From assembly GCA_029379385.1 (NCBI GenBank), contig CM055611.1:13276062-13340061 (forward strand): a DNA stretch of 64,000 bases, written 5' to 3'. Made by a program: the position numbers and the translations under genes. This document shows, in pieces, positions 11,912 to 24,905 of this stretch (the stretch's first letter is position 1; every line of letters starts with the position of its first letter). Under the pieces are notes generated by a model that was given only the letters and a program-made list of their open reading frames with translations, was not told where the DNA came from and did no database searches. Source of the stretch: Quillaja saponaria (taxonomy: Eukaryota; Streptophyta; Magnoliopsida; Fabales; Quillajaceae).

Positions 11912-13966
11912 GGAGTATTAGAGAAATCTCAAGTTGTTATTTTCCTTGATTTGATTCATGTTTAATGAAATAGGAAATATTAATAAGGAAATTGAAAGCT
12001 GTACTAGTTCAAAGTTGGGTTCAATATCCATAAAGTGAAAGAATTCTACTTTTGTTTGAGGAAACGAAAGCCTTAGACTTGAAAGGTTGGTGAAGGAAAT
12101 AATAATAAAATTAAGTTAAAAAGGTGTGTATGATATGGAATTAAATATTTGGAAACATGAAGTCATCATTATCATTTTGCATGTCTATGCTATCCAACTT
12201 TCACAACTATGAAAGAATTGGAATTTTCTTCTGGAAATAAATTGCTAACAATTACTTTGTGGTTATAAGGAGCCATTTGAATCACAAGTTTATAAAACCA
12301 AGATTTCTACTTACAGTAAGAGTTGATGGCTAGAACAATAAAGGATGGGAGGAATATGCCCTTTTTATCTATTCGGTCTTGGTGTTTATACATTGGGTTG
12401 TTGACATTTCTATATATCTCAATAGTTGAAAGTTTTCGTGGACTTGCATTTTCTACTTTAAATATATGCAAACTAGTCTTAGTTCCAATTGCTTGGATTG
12501 GACCTTGAGTTTTTTTTTTTTTTTTTTTTTCCAAATGTAATAGTAAGCAGGACAAATTTAACCATTGAGTTGTGAGCTGATGATTTTCTCTTCCACCATT
12601 TTCTTAAAGGGGAAGGAGTTTTCAATATATTGGAAAAGTTACTTTGTATGAGCTACTACACTTCATTTATGATAATGGCTTCTTTTTATTAAAAGAAAAT
12701 AATAGAAGTTGACTTATATAAGAGTTAGTAACTAGAGGATTAAAATAACAAAATTTATAACCTAAGCAGTACTTGGGAATGTGTTTTCAGCCTTGGAACA
12801 TACTGTTGAACCAACGGTACATATGAACTTAAGAAAGAGCGACGAGCAAGATCCGTATCATTGTGAATGGATAACATTTTTTTTTCTTTTGTTGCTAGAT
12901 TATTATGTGTAATTATTTATGTGTATTTGAATAAATATGTTTATATCGAGATAAATAAGAATGTGTAATGCTATAATCGAATTTTTTGAATTATGCTTGA
13001 CTTGTGATTTTGTTTGTACTTGATAAGGGCCAATAAAACTGATTTTTATATATGAAATAGAATTTAGGTGCATCTAGGATATTTTTTTTAATATTTGATT
13101 TAAAATATTCAAGTAACTCAGTCTTGGAGACATGTATAAAGCATATATTTGGTGTGCAAGCTCAAAAATTACTTGGTGGTAAGATATATGTTGTGCGGGT
13201 GTAGAGTTACTTTAATTGGCCTTTTTTGTGCTTTGAGTGGTTTGATTGATTTGTTTGGATAGTGTATTGCAAGACTTATGTTTGTTTAATTTTATGTTTA
13301 CTATATTTACTTACGTGTGAAATTTAATTCGTTTAGAATTCATGTTATTTTGGAATTACGTGATATATATATTCCAGTCATGTATTGAGTGATGCTAGTA
13401 CCTTTCGAGTACGTTTTTCACTAATTGGATCCTTGTGGATATTTTCTTAATAGCAGAATTTCAGTATACATCACTGATAAGTACGTGACTTGTCACTAAC
13501 GTGCAGCAATATATTTCTTCAGGATCATATATTTGAAGCCATAGGATGGAAGTTTGTAGTCACGGTAGGCTTTGATGTCAAATTTTTGTTTTGTATAATA
13601 GTTTATTTATTATTGTTTATGGTATAAAGTGGAGTGAAGCTCCCGTGATTATTGTGGTCAATGTGAACTAGTTGTATGTAACCAAGTATATTACGTTTGT
13701 ATTCTGGGTTGTATGTAATAGGTATATTATATTTGTATTTTGGGCATGTTCCACTTTATAAGAAATCTTTACCGAAATTTTAGTTAAATTGTTATATGTT
13801 TCCACAAATAAGCATTTTCATTTAAATTGTTTTTTCTAATCTTTATTTTTAATTTTAAGTTTGGTCAAGGATCGTATAAGTTTCTTTGATTTGAAATCAG
13901 GATTACGAAGGGGTGGTTACCTATTCCTCCATCCAGTTATGCCTCCGTGTAGGGTATGTCACATTG

Positions 13967-15869
13967 CCACTGGTGAAAATTGAAAACGAGATGGAATGAA
14001 GTAAATTGAGGCGAGAACTTAAGAAAAATATTTTACTGTCATCCCATTTTAACTGAATTCCCCCAATTTTTTTGATCTTTGCCAAGGATAGCCTCTGTAA
14101 ACTATGAGCGAGTAAAAGAATTTACCAATTCAGCTCTAAAAAGGACCTAACCATTCTAGATCATTTACTTTCTTTATATGTATTGTGTGATAAAGTGTCT
14201 AAAAACACATTTCAGTATAAAAGCTTCATACACTAAATTGAAGCACAAGTTAGTATACACTTATGTATACATATATGTATGGTGTCAGGGAACCAAATCA
14301 ACATATGCTTTTCTACCTACTCATGAGGATTAGAAATAATGAGAGGCCTTAATTGTCATAAGCACATGAATGCTCTCAACTAGATTACTTACTTTCTTAT
14401 AAAACAACATATGTTGAAAAAATTACACCATAGAAGGACAAAGAAGTCATTTGAAGAGCTTAAACATTTTTTTTTTCAATTTAATAAACTACAAAACAAT
14501 TTGTCACCCATTACATATTCATATGTGTAGAAGCCATTGTTCCTCGACTAAGGGATTTTGGTACACTTTAATAATCTTAAACCTAATCTATAACCTTGTA
14601 AAAGATTTTTATCCTTCTGGACATTAAGAAATGTCAATCCCCAAAAAATCAAAGTTTCAAACTAGAAGCTCGAAGATGAAACCAAAGCTTGCCTATATTC
14701 TAAGTAGTTGAAGTTGAAAGCGGACCTTGGAGTGTGGTCGTTGGTTAATATCTTCTCTTGGTCTCGGAGTAGCTTGAAGGAATCCTAAATTCAATGAAAG
14801 TGATGACTCAACTCAACACTAAGGACTTAACTTTCAAGGAAGGGGTATTCAGATGAAATAATGAACCCAAATGTAAGCTCACATCCTTACGGCGTTGCGC
14901 CTTTGACCAAGTATAAACTTCATTTACTCAAGGTCGAATGCATTAAACATTATCTCATTAAAGAAAAAATTGTCAACAATTAGTAAAGGCTGAAACCCTA
15001 TGAGGAGAAAAATGAAGAGGATCGATCTTATAAATGTTAGGAATTTGGAGGAGCTGATTGATGAGAATGAGAGATCAGAGAAATGAAGGATTAGGAAACC
15101 ATAGGCCAATTCGAGAAAGAAAAAACTAGAAAGTGAATCTCAATCTCGAGGGAAACTTAGAAGTTTTGATTTGAAGATGGGATAGGCTATTAGGCTTGCT
15201 ATAGACACTGGAAAGGGTGAGAATAATTTATTGGGCTTCAGTCCCATTTCAAATACTGGGCCTAATACCTCATTTTAATTTTGGTTATAACTGGTACATA
15301 CATAAAATCGAACCGATATTTTGGCTAAAACAATTTGGTAATTGAATAGTAACCAAAATTTTATAACATAAACCGAATTGAAAATACATTAGTTTAATTT
15401 AATTTGTCAATTTTTACTAAAATTTTCCTAACCTTATTAATAATACGTTGTGTAGCATATCTAATTGTTAGTCAACATGTTGCTATGCAAATACATTGAC
15501 TTGACTAATTGGCAATTGGCCATGTCGTACGTCCCAATTGAACTAAATATATTATATATATTCTGGTACTATTCTTAAAAAAATAGACTTTGATTTCATT
15601 CACTTTACAATTAAGAAATTATTATTATAATGTGAACTTTGCATACAATGTGTTAGTAAGCAGGTCGTTCTTAAGTGACGCTTAAGCCATCCCTTCCACT
15701 TAGCATGTGTGCGTGAAATTCCTAACACAAAAAAAGGTAAAAATAATACAGGGAAGTCAAAAAACAGCATGACAATGCTATATGTTGTGCATGAGGCCTA
15801 AACATGTAGAAATCATCTCTACGAATGACCATAGAGATCCAAGATCTGGAAAAATACCCAAAAATCAGG
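13967..15869. other. AT-rich spacer
   Basis: No gene recognised. Around 15300-15400 there are AACCGAA-type words. At about 15470-15640 lies a repeat block also found, diverged, at about 26980-27150. The short minus ORF at 14924-15109 has no likeness to a known protein. Confidence 0.55.
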
Positions 15870-18800
15870 AGGAGAGGAAGGATGTGAGTAGGATAGTTCA
15901 TGTCTAGTTGATTAAGGATTGCCTATCCATGGTAGTATTAGTAGGAACAAAGACTAATCTAGCAGCAAGGAAGGGACTGGTAAAATTCTTGAGAGCTAAC
16001 TGCTCTATGTTCGCTTTAAAGGTAGTGGATATGCATGTAATAAATCCTGAGGTGATATGTCATCTTCTGAACATAGATTCAAACATTAAATAGATAAGGT
16101 AGAAGAAGCAAAATTTTGAACTGAATAGGCAAGCCGTAGATGATGAGGTGGATAAGTTGCTAACATCAGTGTTTTTTCTGGAAGTGTAATCTCTAGATTG
16201 GTTGGCTAATGTGGTTATGATAAAAATTCAGAATGGGAAATGGAGAATGTTTGTTGATTTCACTAACTTGAGTTAAACTTGCCAGAAAGACAGTTTCCCA
16301 CTCTCACGGATTGATCGGTTGGTATATAATTCTTCTAGGAGTGAGTTGTTAAGCTTCATGGATACCTATTTAGGATACAATCGAATTCGAACGGCAGAGG
16401 TAGATTAAGAAAAAACATCTTTCATCATAAAGCGGGGGCTATGTTGCTACAAGGTTATGCCATTCTATCTCAAGAATGTCGAGGTGACCTACTAACGGCC
16501 GGGTGAATATAATTTTTAAAGAATAAATTAGGAGTGTGGTAGTGGACAATAATGTGGAAGACCTTACTGAGGCATTCAATGTTTTGAATAAGCATAGCAT
16601 GAAGTTGAATACTACTAAATGCATATTTAGAGTTCCATTTAAAAAATTTATGGGATAAATTATCACTACCAGGGGAATTAAAGCCAACCCATATAAAATA
16701 CAAGCAATCATTGATATGGAACACTCAAGGAATGTGAAAAAAGTCCAATAGCTGGCTGGTATAATTACAACTCTATCCTAATTCATGTCAAAATTAACAA
16801 ATCAGAGCTTCCTTTTCTTTGGCACATTGAAGAAGTCATTCAAGTGGATGGAAGAGTGTGAAAAGTCCTTTCAAGAACTAAAGTTTTATTTTTCTAGGTC
16901 CTTATCCTTAGCAGACCTGCACCTGATGAAATATTGACCATATACTTAGCTTTGTCTGAAGTGGTTGTCAGTTCAATCTTAGTAAAGAAAGATTAGTAGG
17001 TGCAATAGCTGATCTATTATGTCAGTTTTATTTTATAAAGGCTGAAAGCTAGATACCCACTATCTAGAAAGTGGCTTAATCTGTACTTATCTCTGCTCGT
17101 AAACTATTACAATATTTTTAAGTGCACAATATTGAAGTTTGAACAGGCCTATCATTGAGGAAGGTACTATACTAACTCGGTACTTTAGGTAGGCTGGTGT
17201 AGTGGTCAGTGGAACTAGGGGGGTTTGACATCAAGTAATGCCACACACAATCATAAATAAATAAAAGCCCAAGCTTGCAGATTTCATGATGGAATGCACA
17301 AAACCACTTGATGAGGGTATTGTAGAAAGCATTCATATTGACTCGATAAACACTACCTGGTTGGGACATATGGAGCTTAAATATGGAAAAAATCATGCAA
17401 CAAGCTAAACAATGGAGCAAGAGTTGTGCTGGATAGCCCGAAAGGCATAGTACTATATTATGCACTAAAATTCAATTTTCCACTCTCCAACAAAGCATCA
17501 TAATATAAAACCTTAATTACCTTACTAAAATTGGCAAGGAAGATGGGGTAAAAACTCACTATGTATAATGATTCACAACTGGCTGTTAACCAAATTTGGG
17601 GTAAGTATTCTCTAAGAAAACGACAATGGTTTAATACTTATAGAAGATGAAAACCTTGTGAAGGTAGTTTGCTCGTATCAATGTAGAGTTAATACCTCGC
17701 AAGAGAATTTTAAAGCAGATGCTTTGTCTAGCTTAGCAGGGACTGGAGGTTGGACAAAGCAAAAGTCTTGTTTTCAATGAAGTTTTAACAAATCCTAGGT
17801 ATAAAGAACAAGACCTAATAGACAATAAAGCATATCTGATTGACGGATGACCCTTGTCACATAATATTTAATGATATGAGCCTTACTAGAGAGTAAGGTG
17901 GAGGTTAGGACAATGCAAAGACGCACGACCATATATACACTATTGAATAAGTAGCTATATCGCCAATCGGCTACCATGCCCTACCTTAAATGTTTGTCTT
18001 AATCTGAGGGAGCATATGTTATGGAGGAAGTACACCTAAGGGTGAATGGCTCACACATATAGCAAAGTTTTAAGTGCAGAATACTATTGGCCAACCTTGT
18101 TGAAAGATTCAGAGGAATGGGTTAAGAAATGCCATAATTGTCAGAGGTCAGCTTGGATACCTAGAAAATCAGCTAGTCAACTCTCTACTATCATCTGCTC
18201 ATGGCCCTTTGTAATGTAGGGATTAGACATACGAGGACCTTTTCCTACTATGAAGAATGGAAAGCAAAAGAAGCACTTATTAGTGATGGTATACTATTTT
18301 ACCAGATGGGTAGAGGCTGAGCTAACATGTACTACCTTATGACAATAGTAGAAAAATTCCCATGGAAGAATACAATATGTCACTTCGGTATCCCAATAGT
18401 CATTGTCACATACCATGGGAAGAAATTCAAATGAAAGGCCACAAAGTATTGGTGCAAGAAGTTAGGAATTTATATTAGGTTATCATCGGTAGGGTATCAC
18501 CAGAGTAACTAGCAAGCTAAGAACATGAATAGAAAAATCATGGATGGATTGCCAAAAATGCATGACTGAGAAAAATTGGATTAGGAAAAGAAAATATGAC
18601 AGGTATTGTGATCCACCAAGACAATGCCCAAGGCCTCAACCAAGGAAACCTTATTTGATTTGGCTTATGGGTTAGACTCGGCCTCCCTTTGCTACAAACA
18701 AAACACTTTATTAAGAAGGATAACGAAGAAAGCTTAAGGAATAATCTTGATCTAATTGAAAAGGTATGAGATAAGGCCTCAGATTAAGATGACCAGATTT

Positions 18801-19060
18801 AGGCAAAAGATCACCTTATACTTCAACACCCAATTCAAAGACCGCTCTTCAAAGTAGGCATTCTTGTGCTCCACCTCAATCAATTTGGGGCGAGAGATAG
18901 CACTGATGGAAAGTTCAAATGAGGCTTGGAAAGACTACACTAGGTTATCCACGTAGTCCAACCGAGCACATACTAGTTAAAGGACAACATTATTGTACAT
19001 TGCCGCACACGTGGAATACCCAACAACTTAGAAGAATACTATGTGTAACAAGTTAATTTA
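15870..19060 (+). pseudogene. Gypsy (Tat-type) pol remnant: RT, RNase H, integrase
   Basis: In order: FLRANCSMFALKVVDMHVIN with PEVICHLLN (lead-in to RT); NGKWRMFVDFTNLS, CQKDSFPLSRID, ELLSFMDTYLGYN and KRGLCCYKVMPFYLKN (RT, about 16225-16490); LADFMMECTKP (RNase H, near 17275); SEEWVKKCHNCQRS with SWPFVM*GLDIRGPFPTMKN and MVYYFTRWVEAE (integrase zinc finger and core, about 18100-18320); and SLRNNLDLIEKV*DKASD (C-terminal tail, near 18735). This word order is that of the Tat/Ogre branch of Ty3/Gypsy. Many stops and frameshifts make it dead. No LTRs were matched to it. Confidence 0.88.
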
Positions 19061-21511
19061 TGCATTTCAATTCAAATAATTCATGTTTTATAATAAAATA
19101 TATTCACTTGCATTACGTTGCAACTTTAAGTTTATACCATGTAGCAATTTCTACTTTGAATTCTAATATCGTGAAAATAGGTACTCATTTAACTCCATTT
19201 GTCGGTCATGCAAAATAGTAAGTAGCTTTTCAATTGATATTCCGTGGGAGGAGTGACATCCAATATATCCCTCCTTGCAACTATAAAGATCCAGGTTAAA
19301 TAACCCGACCCTAAGGAGAGGCATAAGTAGCTATTTAACTCTCCCTAGTTTTCAATTGAGGCTGCTCGGATACTAAATCGTAAAAGATACTGAGTTTTCA
19401 CTAAACCTGGAGAGAGAACCGGAGGAGATGAACTGCTGCTAAAACACCAATGGTCACACTTAGGATGGGCAATACAAGCTAATAAACCATACCCTAGAAA
19501 CCCAATAAACAAACTTGGGAAGAAAAAATGAAAACGAAAATAGAATAATATGTCATCCAATTGAACAACAAAGTATAAGGGTCCTGCATAAGAAATGCCC
19601 ACGAAATAAAATATATAACAAGGTACAACATAAGTGCCATGATATATAAATTAAAGGCCCCATATGGGAAACACCTAATAAACATATAAAATAGCAAGGT
19701 GTGATATAAGTTCCACAATGCATAAATCCTACAAGACTTCTTGAAAATACATAAATATAAATTTGATCGGTAAGAAATAACATAGACCTACATATCAGTA
19801 GACCCTTAAGAGTCTAGCTCTCCTCATTTTCATCTGGATACCTCATGTGGTCCAAAGATCAGCCTGGGTATTCAACTTTCAAAATGTCATGAAGTGTTAC
19901 TATGCCCTATCATATTGTTCATGTATTCTTGGGACCCATTGTACGACTTTACATCGTCCTCAACGGAGGTGGTTAAGGCGATTTTGCCCTTCTTCAACTT
20001 CGCTCTAACTCATTTAGTCTTCCCATCAGCTAGTTTGTCATTCTCTTCGGTTGTTGTTACCCTTTCGTTGAATTGCTTGGCCTTCTCTGTAGCCTACTCC
20101 TCTTTCTTATGCTCCTCATCCTGGTCAATACGAGTGGTCACCAACTGCTTAGATAATTGGTCCATGTGTTTCTAGGTATCGGTGATGGAATCACGCATCT
20201 AATCATATGCATTGACAATGATGTCCATCCTACGCTAGGCAAATCAAGAAGAATCTATGTGAGAACATATATCAAAAATCATAAAAACCTCAAAATTAAA
20301 TCAAGTACCTTAGTGATTGAATCTAGCCCCGTTATGAATATAGCCCGGGTGAAAGATGAAGCACATCTGATCTTGATTAGTAAGGAGTATAGTACCCCAA
20401 GTAATAGGTATACGAAGCATAAGAACTTTAGCCATGACACTCCCCTCTGAGTAAGGCTGAGCATAATACCCACCCAACTGAAATTTTGGCCCAGACCAGC
20501 CTAAAATAGGCCAAAATCGACCTAGCCAGACTAAGCTTCCTTTGAGGTTGGTTTGCTATTGGGCTTTTCTTTTCAGTTAATTTTGGTAATTTGTTTGCCT
20601 ATTTTTGATAAATTAATAACTAAACTGAGTGAAATATTAGGATAGGTAACTTTCATTTATTTTTATAATTTGTACAGGTGTCTATTGATTATTGGTGGAA
20701 CATAATCTAACTTATACACCTTACTATACCTAATCTCTACCTAATTAAGTAATCTAAATCTAGATTTCTCTTTTTTGTCTATCGAAATTTCTTTCTCTCA
20801 AAGTCTCAATTGACAAATTCTCCAAAACCTAACCCTAACTTGCATTTTCCTTACCCTTAGATTGAACCCTAAATCGAACCTAAATTGAACCCTCATGCAC
20901 CTGATTTCCTTAGATCGAGCCTCAAATCAGAGTGATCAAGTCTAAAATAGAGATGCCCCAAGCTTAGGGTTAGATTAGGTTTTTTTTTTTCTCATTTTCA
21001 TGATTCTCATCCACTAATTCCAATGTATTTATTTCTAGCTAGCTCTTCAACCTCTTTTCTCTATTACACTTCTCATTCCCTGTTCAAGGTTTTACATGAA
21101 GCCTTATTTATTTACAAAGAAAATCTTCAGCTCTTCACTTTCGACTCTTATCCCAAGTACTAATCTCTACTCTTAATTGGTTTCTTGGATTATAAAGTAG
21201 CATGCTATGTGCTTTTGGATTGATATGGTAACTGGGTTCTGTGCTGATTTTTGCTTGTGTTAATTGAATATTGATGTTGGATAACTAAGTTATGTTAATT
21301 TAGATTGACATATATTCTTGTTATCTAGCATTACTAGTTTTATTTGGTCCATTAGAAAGCTCGATGTTCAAAGATTACAATATATACATAAGGGATGTAG
21401 CTAGAAATTGCATTTGGTAGTATTGATAAGGAACACAAATCTTTGAAGGCATTATGCCACATAAAATACACACACAACTATTTTGAATTAAATCTTATCT
21501 ATCAGTCAAAG
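19061..21511. other. Tat-element 3' flank and unassigned AT-rich DNA
   Basis: Apart from the antisense ORF above, no gene is seen. A TTAAATAACCCGACC block near 19295 looks like Tat 3' untranslated sequence. 20460-20560 has repeated GGCC/TGGGC words similar to non-autonomous hAT ends. No element borders could be fixed. Confidence 0.5.
19887..20198 (-). pseudogene. Possible antisense extra ORF of the Tat-type element
   Basis: The minus strand carries one frame of about 100 codons with three internal stops: MRDSITDT*KHMDQLSKQLV, ATEKAKQFNERVTTTEENDK, and IALTTSVEDDVKSYNGSQEY then MNNMIGHSNTS. It is rich in Glu and Lys and looks like a coiled coil ending in a short conserved-looking tail. Tat-lineage elements often carry an extra ORF between pol and the 3' LTR, sometimes antisense; position and orientation fit. 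The link is an inference, and I do not recognise the protein itself. Confidence 0.45.
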
Positions 21512-24128
21512 TGTCACACCCTACACGAAGACATAACTGGCCAGAGAATGGGGTAACCAACCTTCGATAATCCTGACTTCAAAACAAAGAATTAAATACG
21601 ACTCTTGACCAAACCGAAGAATAAGAGTAGAATTTAGAAAGCTCAAGTTAACTACAAACGTTGAATTACTGAAATACATAACAATTTACTAAAAATTTCT
21701 GCAAAAGTCCCCGTAAGCTGGAACATGCCCAAAATACAAACATGTAATTTACTAGTTACATTCAACTAGTTTACATAATATCAATATATACAAGGTGCTT
21801 TGCTCAACTTTAAACCATAACAACAAATGAACTTAACTATAAGACAATACAAAATCAGACACACAAGCCCTAAAGTGACTGCAACTTTTCATCATTTGCT
21901 TCAAGAAAGCTGATCTCGAGTATATGACTTGCCGACAAACACTCTGCAAGTCTAGTATCTAAGATCCTGTTACTAAAAAAAATATCAACAAAAGAGTGGT
22001 GAGTCCTACAGACTTAGAGAGTAGAAAAACATATTCAAAGGTACTAGCATCAACCAAAGCATAAAGAATACATTTAAATTAAATAATCTCATGTCTCTAT
22101 TTCATATCTTAGTTCAATAATACATGTATGTACATATAATTATAGTAGAATCAATTAATCACAATTTACATAATACACAAGATTAATAAATCAATCAGAA
22201 TGTTCATAATTCATAATTCAAACAAAACAAAACACTCAAAGCATACAAAAAGCCAATAGAGTAACTCGGCCCTGCACACTATATATCCTCCTACCGGGCA
22301 ATTTTTATTTTTTTTACGCCCATACACTAAATATCCCTCCCATTGGGATTAAGAACTCGATTATTTCAAAACACTTATCAAATCAGAGTATCTCATAAAA
22401 TTCTGGGTGCACTTAGATTCTTTTTGGAAGTGCAAATCATTTCGGAAAAAAATACTTTTATTGGCCCTTATCAACTACAACCAATTTCACAAATAAAACA
22501 TAATTCAAATAACTCAAATTAAGCACTAAATATGCTTATGCTTTCATATAAACATATATACTCAAATATACATAATCTAACAACCAAAAGGTAGCATTTT
22601 TCCATTCACCGTTTACCAATCTTACTTGTCACTTCCTCTTGCGATTACGAGCATCGTTAGCTCAACAACATTTTTTGGAGTTGCAATTAAAATTTTCAAG
22701 TATTACTTAGTTTGTTAATTTTATAGGTTATAATCTTTTTATTACGAAATTTTATAAGTACTAAGTTTCATGCATATATGTAAAGTTAACCCCTCTTAGA
22801 CATTTTCATAATCACCTTGGGATATATGTTTGATTTCAACTTACATATTTAACCAATTTCAATAAAACCAAATTTAAACATTATCTCCTAGGATGTTAGC
22901 TATTTTCTTATTTGGAAACTTCTTTTAAAATTAGCCTTGAACCCATCCAAATTCTCACACCAACACAAATAGAGCACTAGCACTATTTTTGGTTGCTAAC
23001 CTCAGATTCCTAATGCTTGTAGAATTCTCATACTTGGAAATTAAGTTATGAAACTTTCCAATCTAGTTTATCAAGATGTTAGGAACAAAATCATCTATGT
23101 GTCATATGAACTGCATTGTATCATTACCCTGTTCTTGAATTAGCAGCTATGATTTAGCTAGCACTCCATAATTTTGTATTCTCATAATTTGCTTATCCTA
23201 GTTTTTGATGACATGGATAGCATCTATGCATCACTTGAGGATTTTAAAAGCTTGAAGAACAGAGACAATATAAGAGGGCTTCATTTGTTGGAATACTTTA
23301 TGAACAGATGTTATGAAATTAGGGTCGCCTGTGAGGCATGGATAAAACGTGAGGATCCAAAAGAAGTAATCTTCCATGAGGTGAGACACGTGCAACCAGA
23401 TCTATTGGTTATGGGTAGCTGAGGTTTTAGTCCTTTCCAGAGGGTTTTTGTTTATACTGTGAGTGAATTTTGTGTGAAGCATGCTGCCTTATCATCACTT
23501 ATCAAGCGCAAGGCTAATGAAACTCCTATAAGACCTAGTTAATGACTAATGTCTTATCAAATCCAACCGTAAGGGAGGCATTGGGATATGCCCAGAGGAA
23601 GAAGTGGCATCAGCTAACACCCAAAATAGAGCTGCTACAAGGCTAAAAGATTGAATAGCTAAGAATAAGGGAAAAATAGGGAGATCATGAAGCAGAAGAA
23701 GTAAGTTGGCAGAGATATGGGAATTAAAAAAAAACATAGTAAAAGAGCCTAGAATTTACAGGAAGCAAAGGCAGAAAAGAAAGAGGGAATGGCGGTGGAG
23801 GGAAATGGGAAAAAAGACAAAAGTAAATAAATAATAAAATTTACATTCATAGTCAAAATTTAACCTTAAGATTTGTATTGGTAATTTATTCTAGAGCTAT
23901 ATATATTCATATAATATATTTGTTTTTTTTATTTATATGTATTGGACACAACAATAAAAATTACACGAGTTAATTTCAAGTTTCAAGTAAACCAATAATG
24001 TGATATATATACATATATATATTTGATTTGTATATAAATATGTTCACATCAAATACTTGCATTTATTCTTATGATCAAGAGTTACTCCATATTGTTCAAA
24101 TTTCATGTTTTAAAATCGGGTTATATCA
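21512..24128 (-). mobile_element. LTR of the same Gypsy family, copy 3, reversed, with a gene fragment inside
   Basis: In + orientation it starts TGTCACACCCTACAC and ends GGTTATATCA, the reverse complement of a TG...CA LTR. 21512 to about 22780 matches the right half of copies 1 and 2, and about 23560-24128 matches their left parts. Between these lies about 0.8 kb not found in the sister copies, carrying a universal-stress-protein fragment. The flanks (CAAAG and TGTTC) do not match, so this copy may be recombinant or have one eroded end. Confidence 0.75.
23171..23542 (+). pseudogene. Universal stress protein (USP-like) gene fragment
   Basis: One open frame from 23171 reads LYSHNLLILVFDDMDSIYAS then LEDFKSLKNRDNIRGLHLLE. 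It continues with CEAWIKREDPKEVIFHEV and PDLLVMGS, a TGA at 23420-23422, and resumes GFSPFQRVFVYTVSEFCVKH with a natural TAA end at 23540. The family has an Arg where the TGA stands (GSRG), so a CGA-to-TGA change fits. This is the C-terminal half of a plant adenine-nucleotide alpha-hydrolase-like (USP) protein. The N-terminal half is missing. It lies inside a reversed LTR and runs antisense to it. Confidence 0.8.
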
Positions 24129-24905
24129 TGTTCAATTAATATTATTATTTATTTAATTTGTTTATTTTATAACAAAAATTTACACATTACATTTAAAACT
24201 CAACTATACGATATCTAATTTTAAGGATATGCAAGTATGTTAGACCTTTAATTAGACTAGATTATAACATTGCTTTTGACAATTGAATTGTGGTTTAGAT
24301 TGAAAGAATTGGTAATTTGAATTGAATTGTTTTTGATAGTCAAAGCAAGTTCTGTTCATTTGGATTGACATATATTAAGTTTTTTTTTGGTCCCTTAGAT
24401 TAAGATATTTGTAGGACATAGGACAAATTTAATCTTTGTAATTTATAGTCAGTAGTTGATTATTAAAACATGAAGCAGTACCATAGAAGTTGGTAATTGC
24501 AATTCTTTTATTGTAAGTACCATTCATTAGATCTTAAGAAATGGGTAATTAAAGTTTCCATAATTAATGTAGATTGGTCCAACTTTGATAGTGTAGCTCA
24601 ATCAAAATAACCTTTTAAGATTATTTTAGTTTATGAAATTCAAGTTTAGAATTATTGGACAATCTATTTTTATGATTGGTTACTGTCTAGTGTCACTGAC
24701 TTAGTCTATGGATTGCTGTCAATTTGGTTTTTATGATTGGATGATTGGATTGTTGTCTAGTGTGACTTAGTCTACTATCTAGTGTCTGCTAACTTAAGGA
24801 AATTCTTTTTTATTAAGAATAGAGGTTTACAACTTTAGGAAAATGATAACTAGATAAATTTACATGTAAAACTAGTAATAAAATTGTAATTTCTTATATG
24901 TGTAG
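24129..24905. other. AT-rich spacer
   Basis: No gene. Several copies of the phrase TTTATGATTGG and CTAGTGT with GACTTAGTCTA recur at 24670-24780, a small local duplication. Confidence 0.55.

Larger units (their letters stand above)
9622..13961 (+). mobile_element. Solo LTR of the same Gypsy family, copy 2, split by a hAT element
   Basis: Begins TGTTATAACCCAATATT and ends GGGTATGTCA. It is flanked by CATTG on both sides (9617-9621 and 13962-13966), a perfect 5-bp duplication. The first 250 bases match the starts of the reversed copies at 24128 and 29638; the last 500 match their ends. Without the nested hAT element and its extra TSD (1,248 bases) it is about 3.1 kb. A stretch at 10062-10330 reads like degraded coding sequence (MDETLAQAPLN, then KLQELVIKKSRKLILVTPSL), but I do not recognise it and it is broken by stops. 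Confidence 0.85.

Noticed and set aside
23546..23737. Minus ORF with a signal-peptide-like start and a short Pro-containing tail, considered as a small secreted peptide
   Set aside because: Lies in the pyrimidine-rich part of an LTR, is not preserved in sister copies, and lacks a recognisable peptide-hormone motif.
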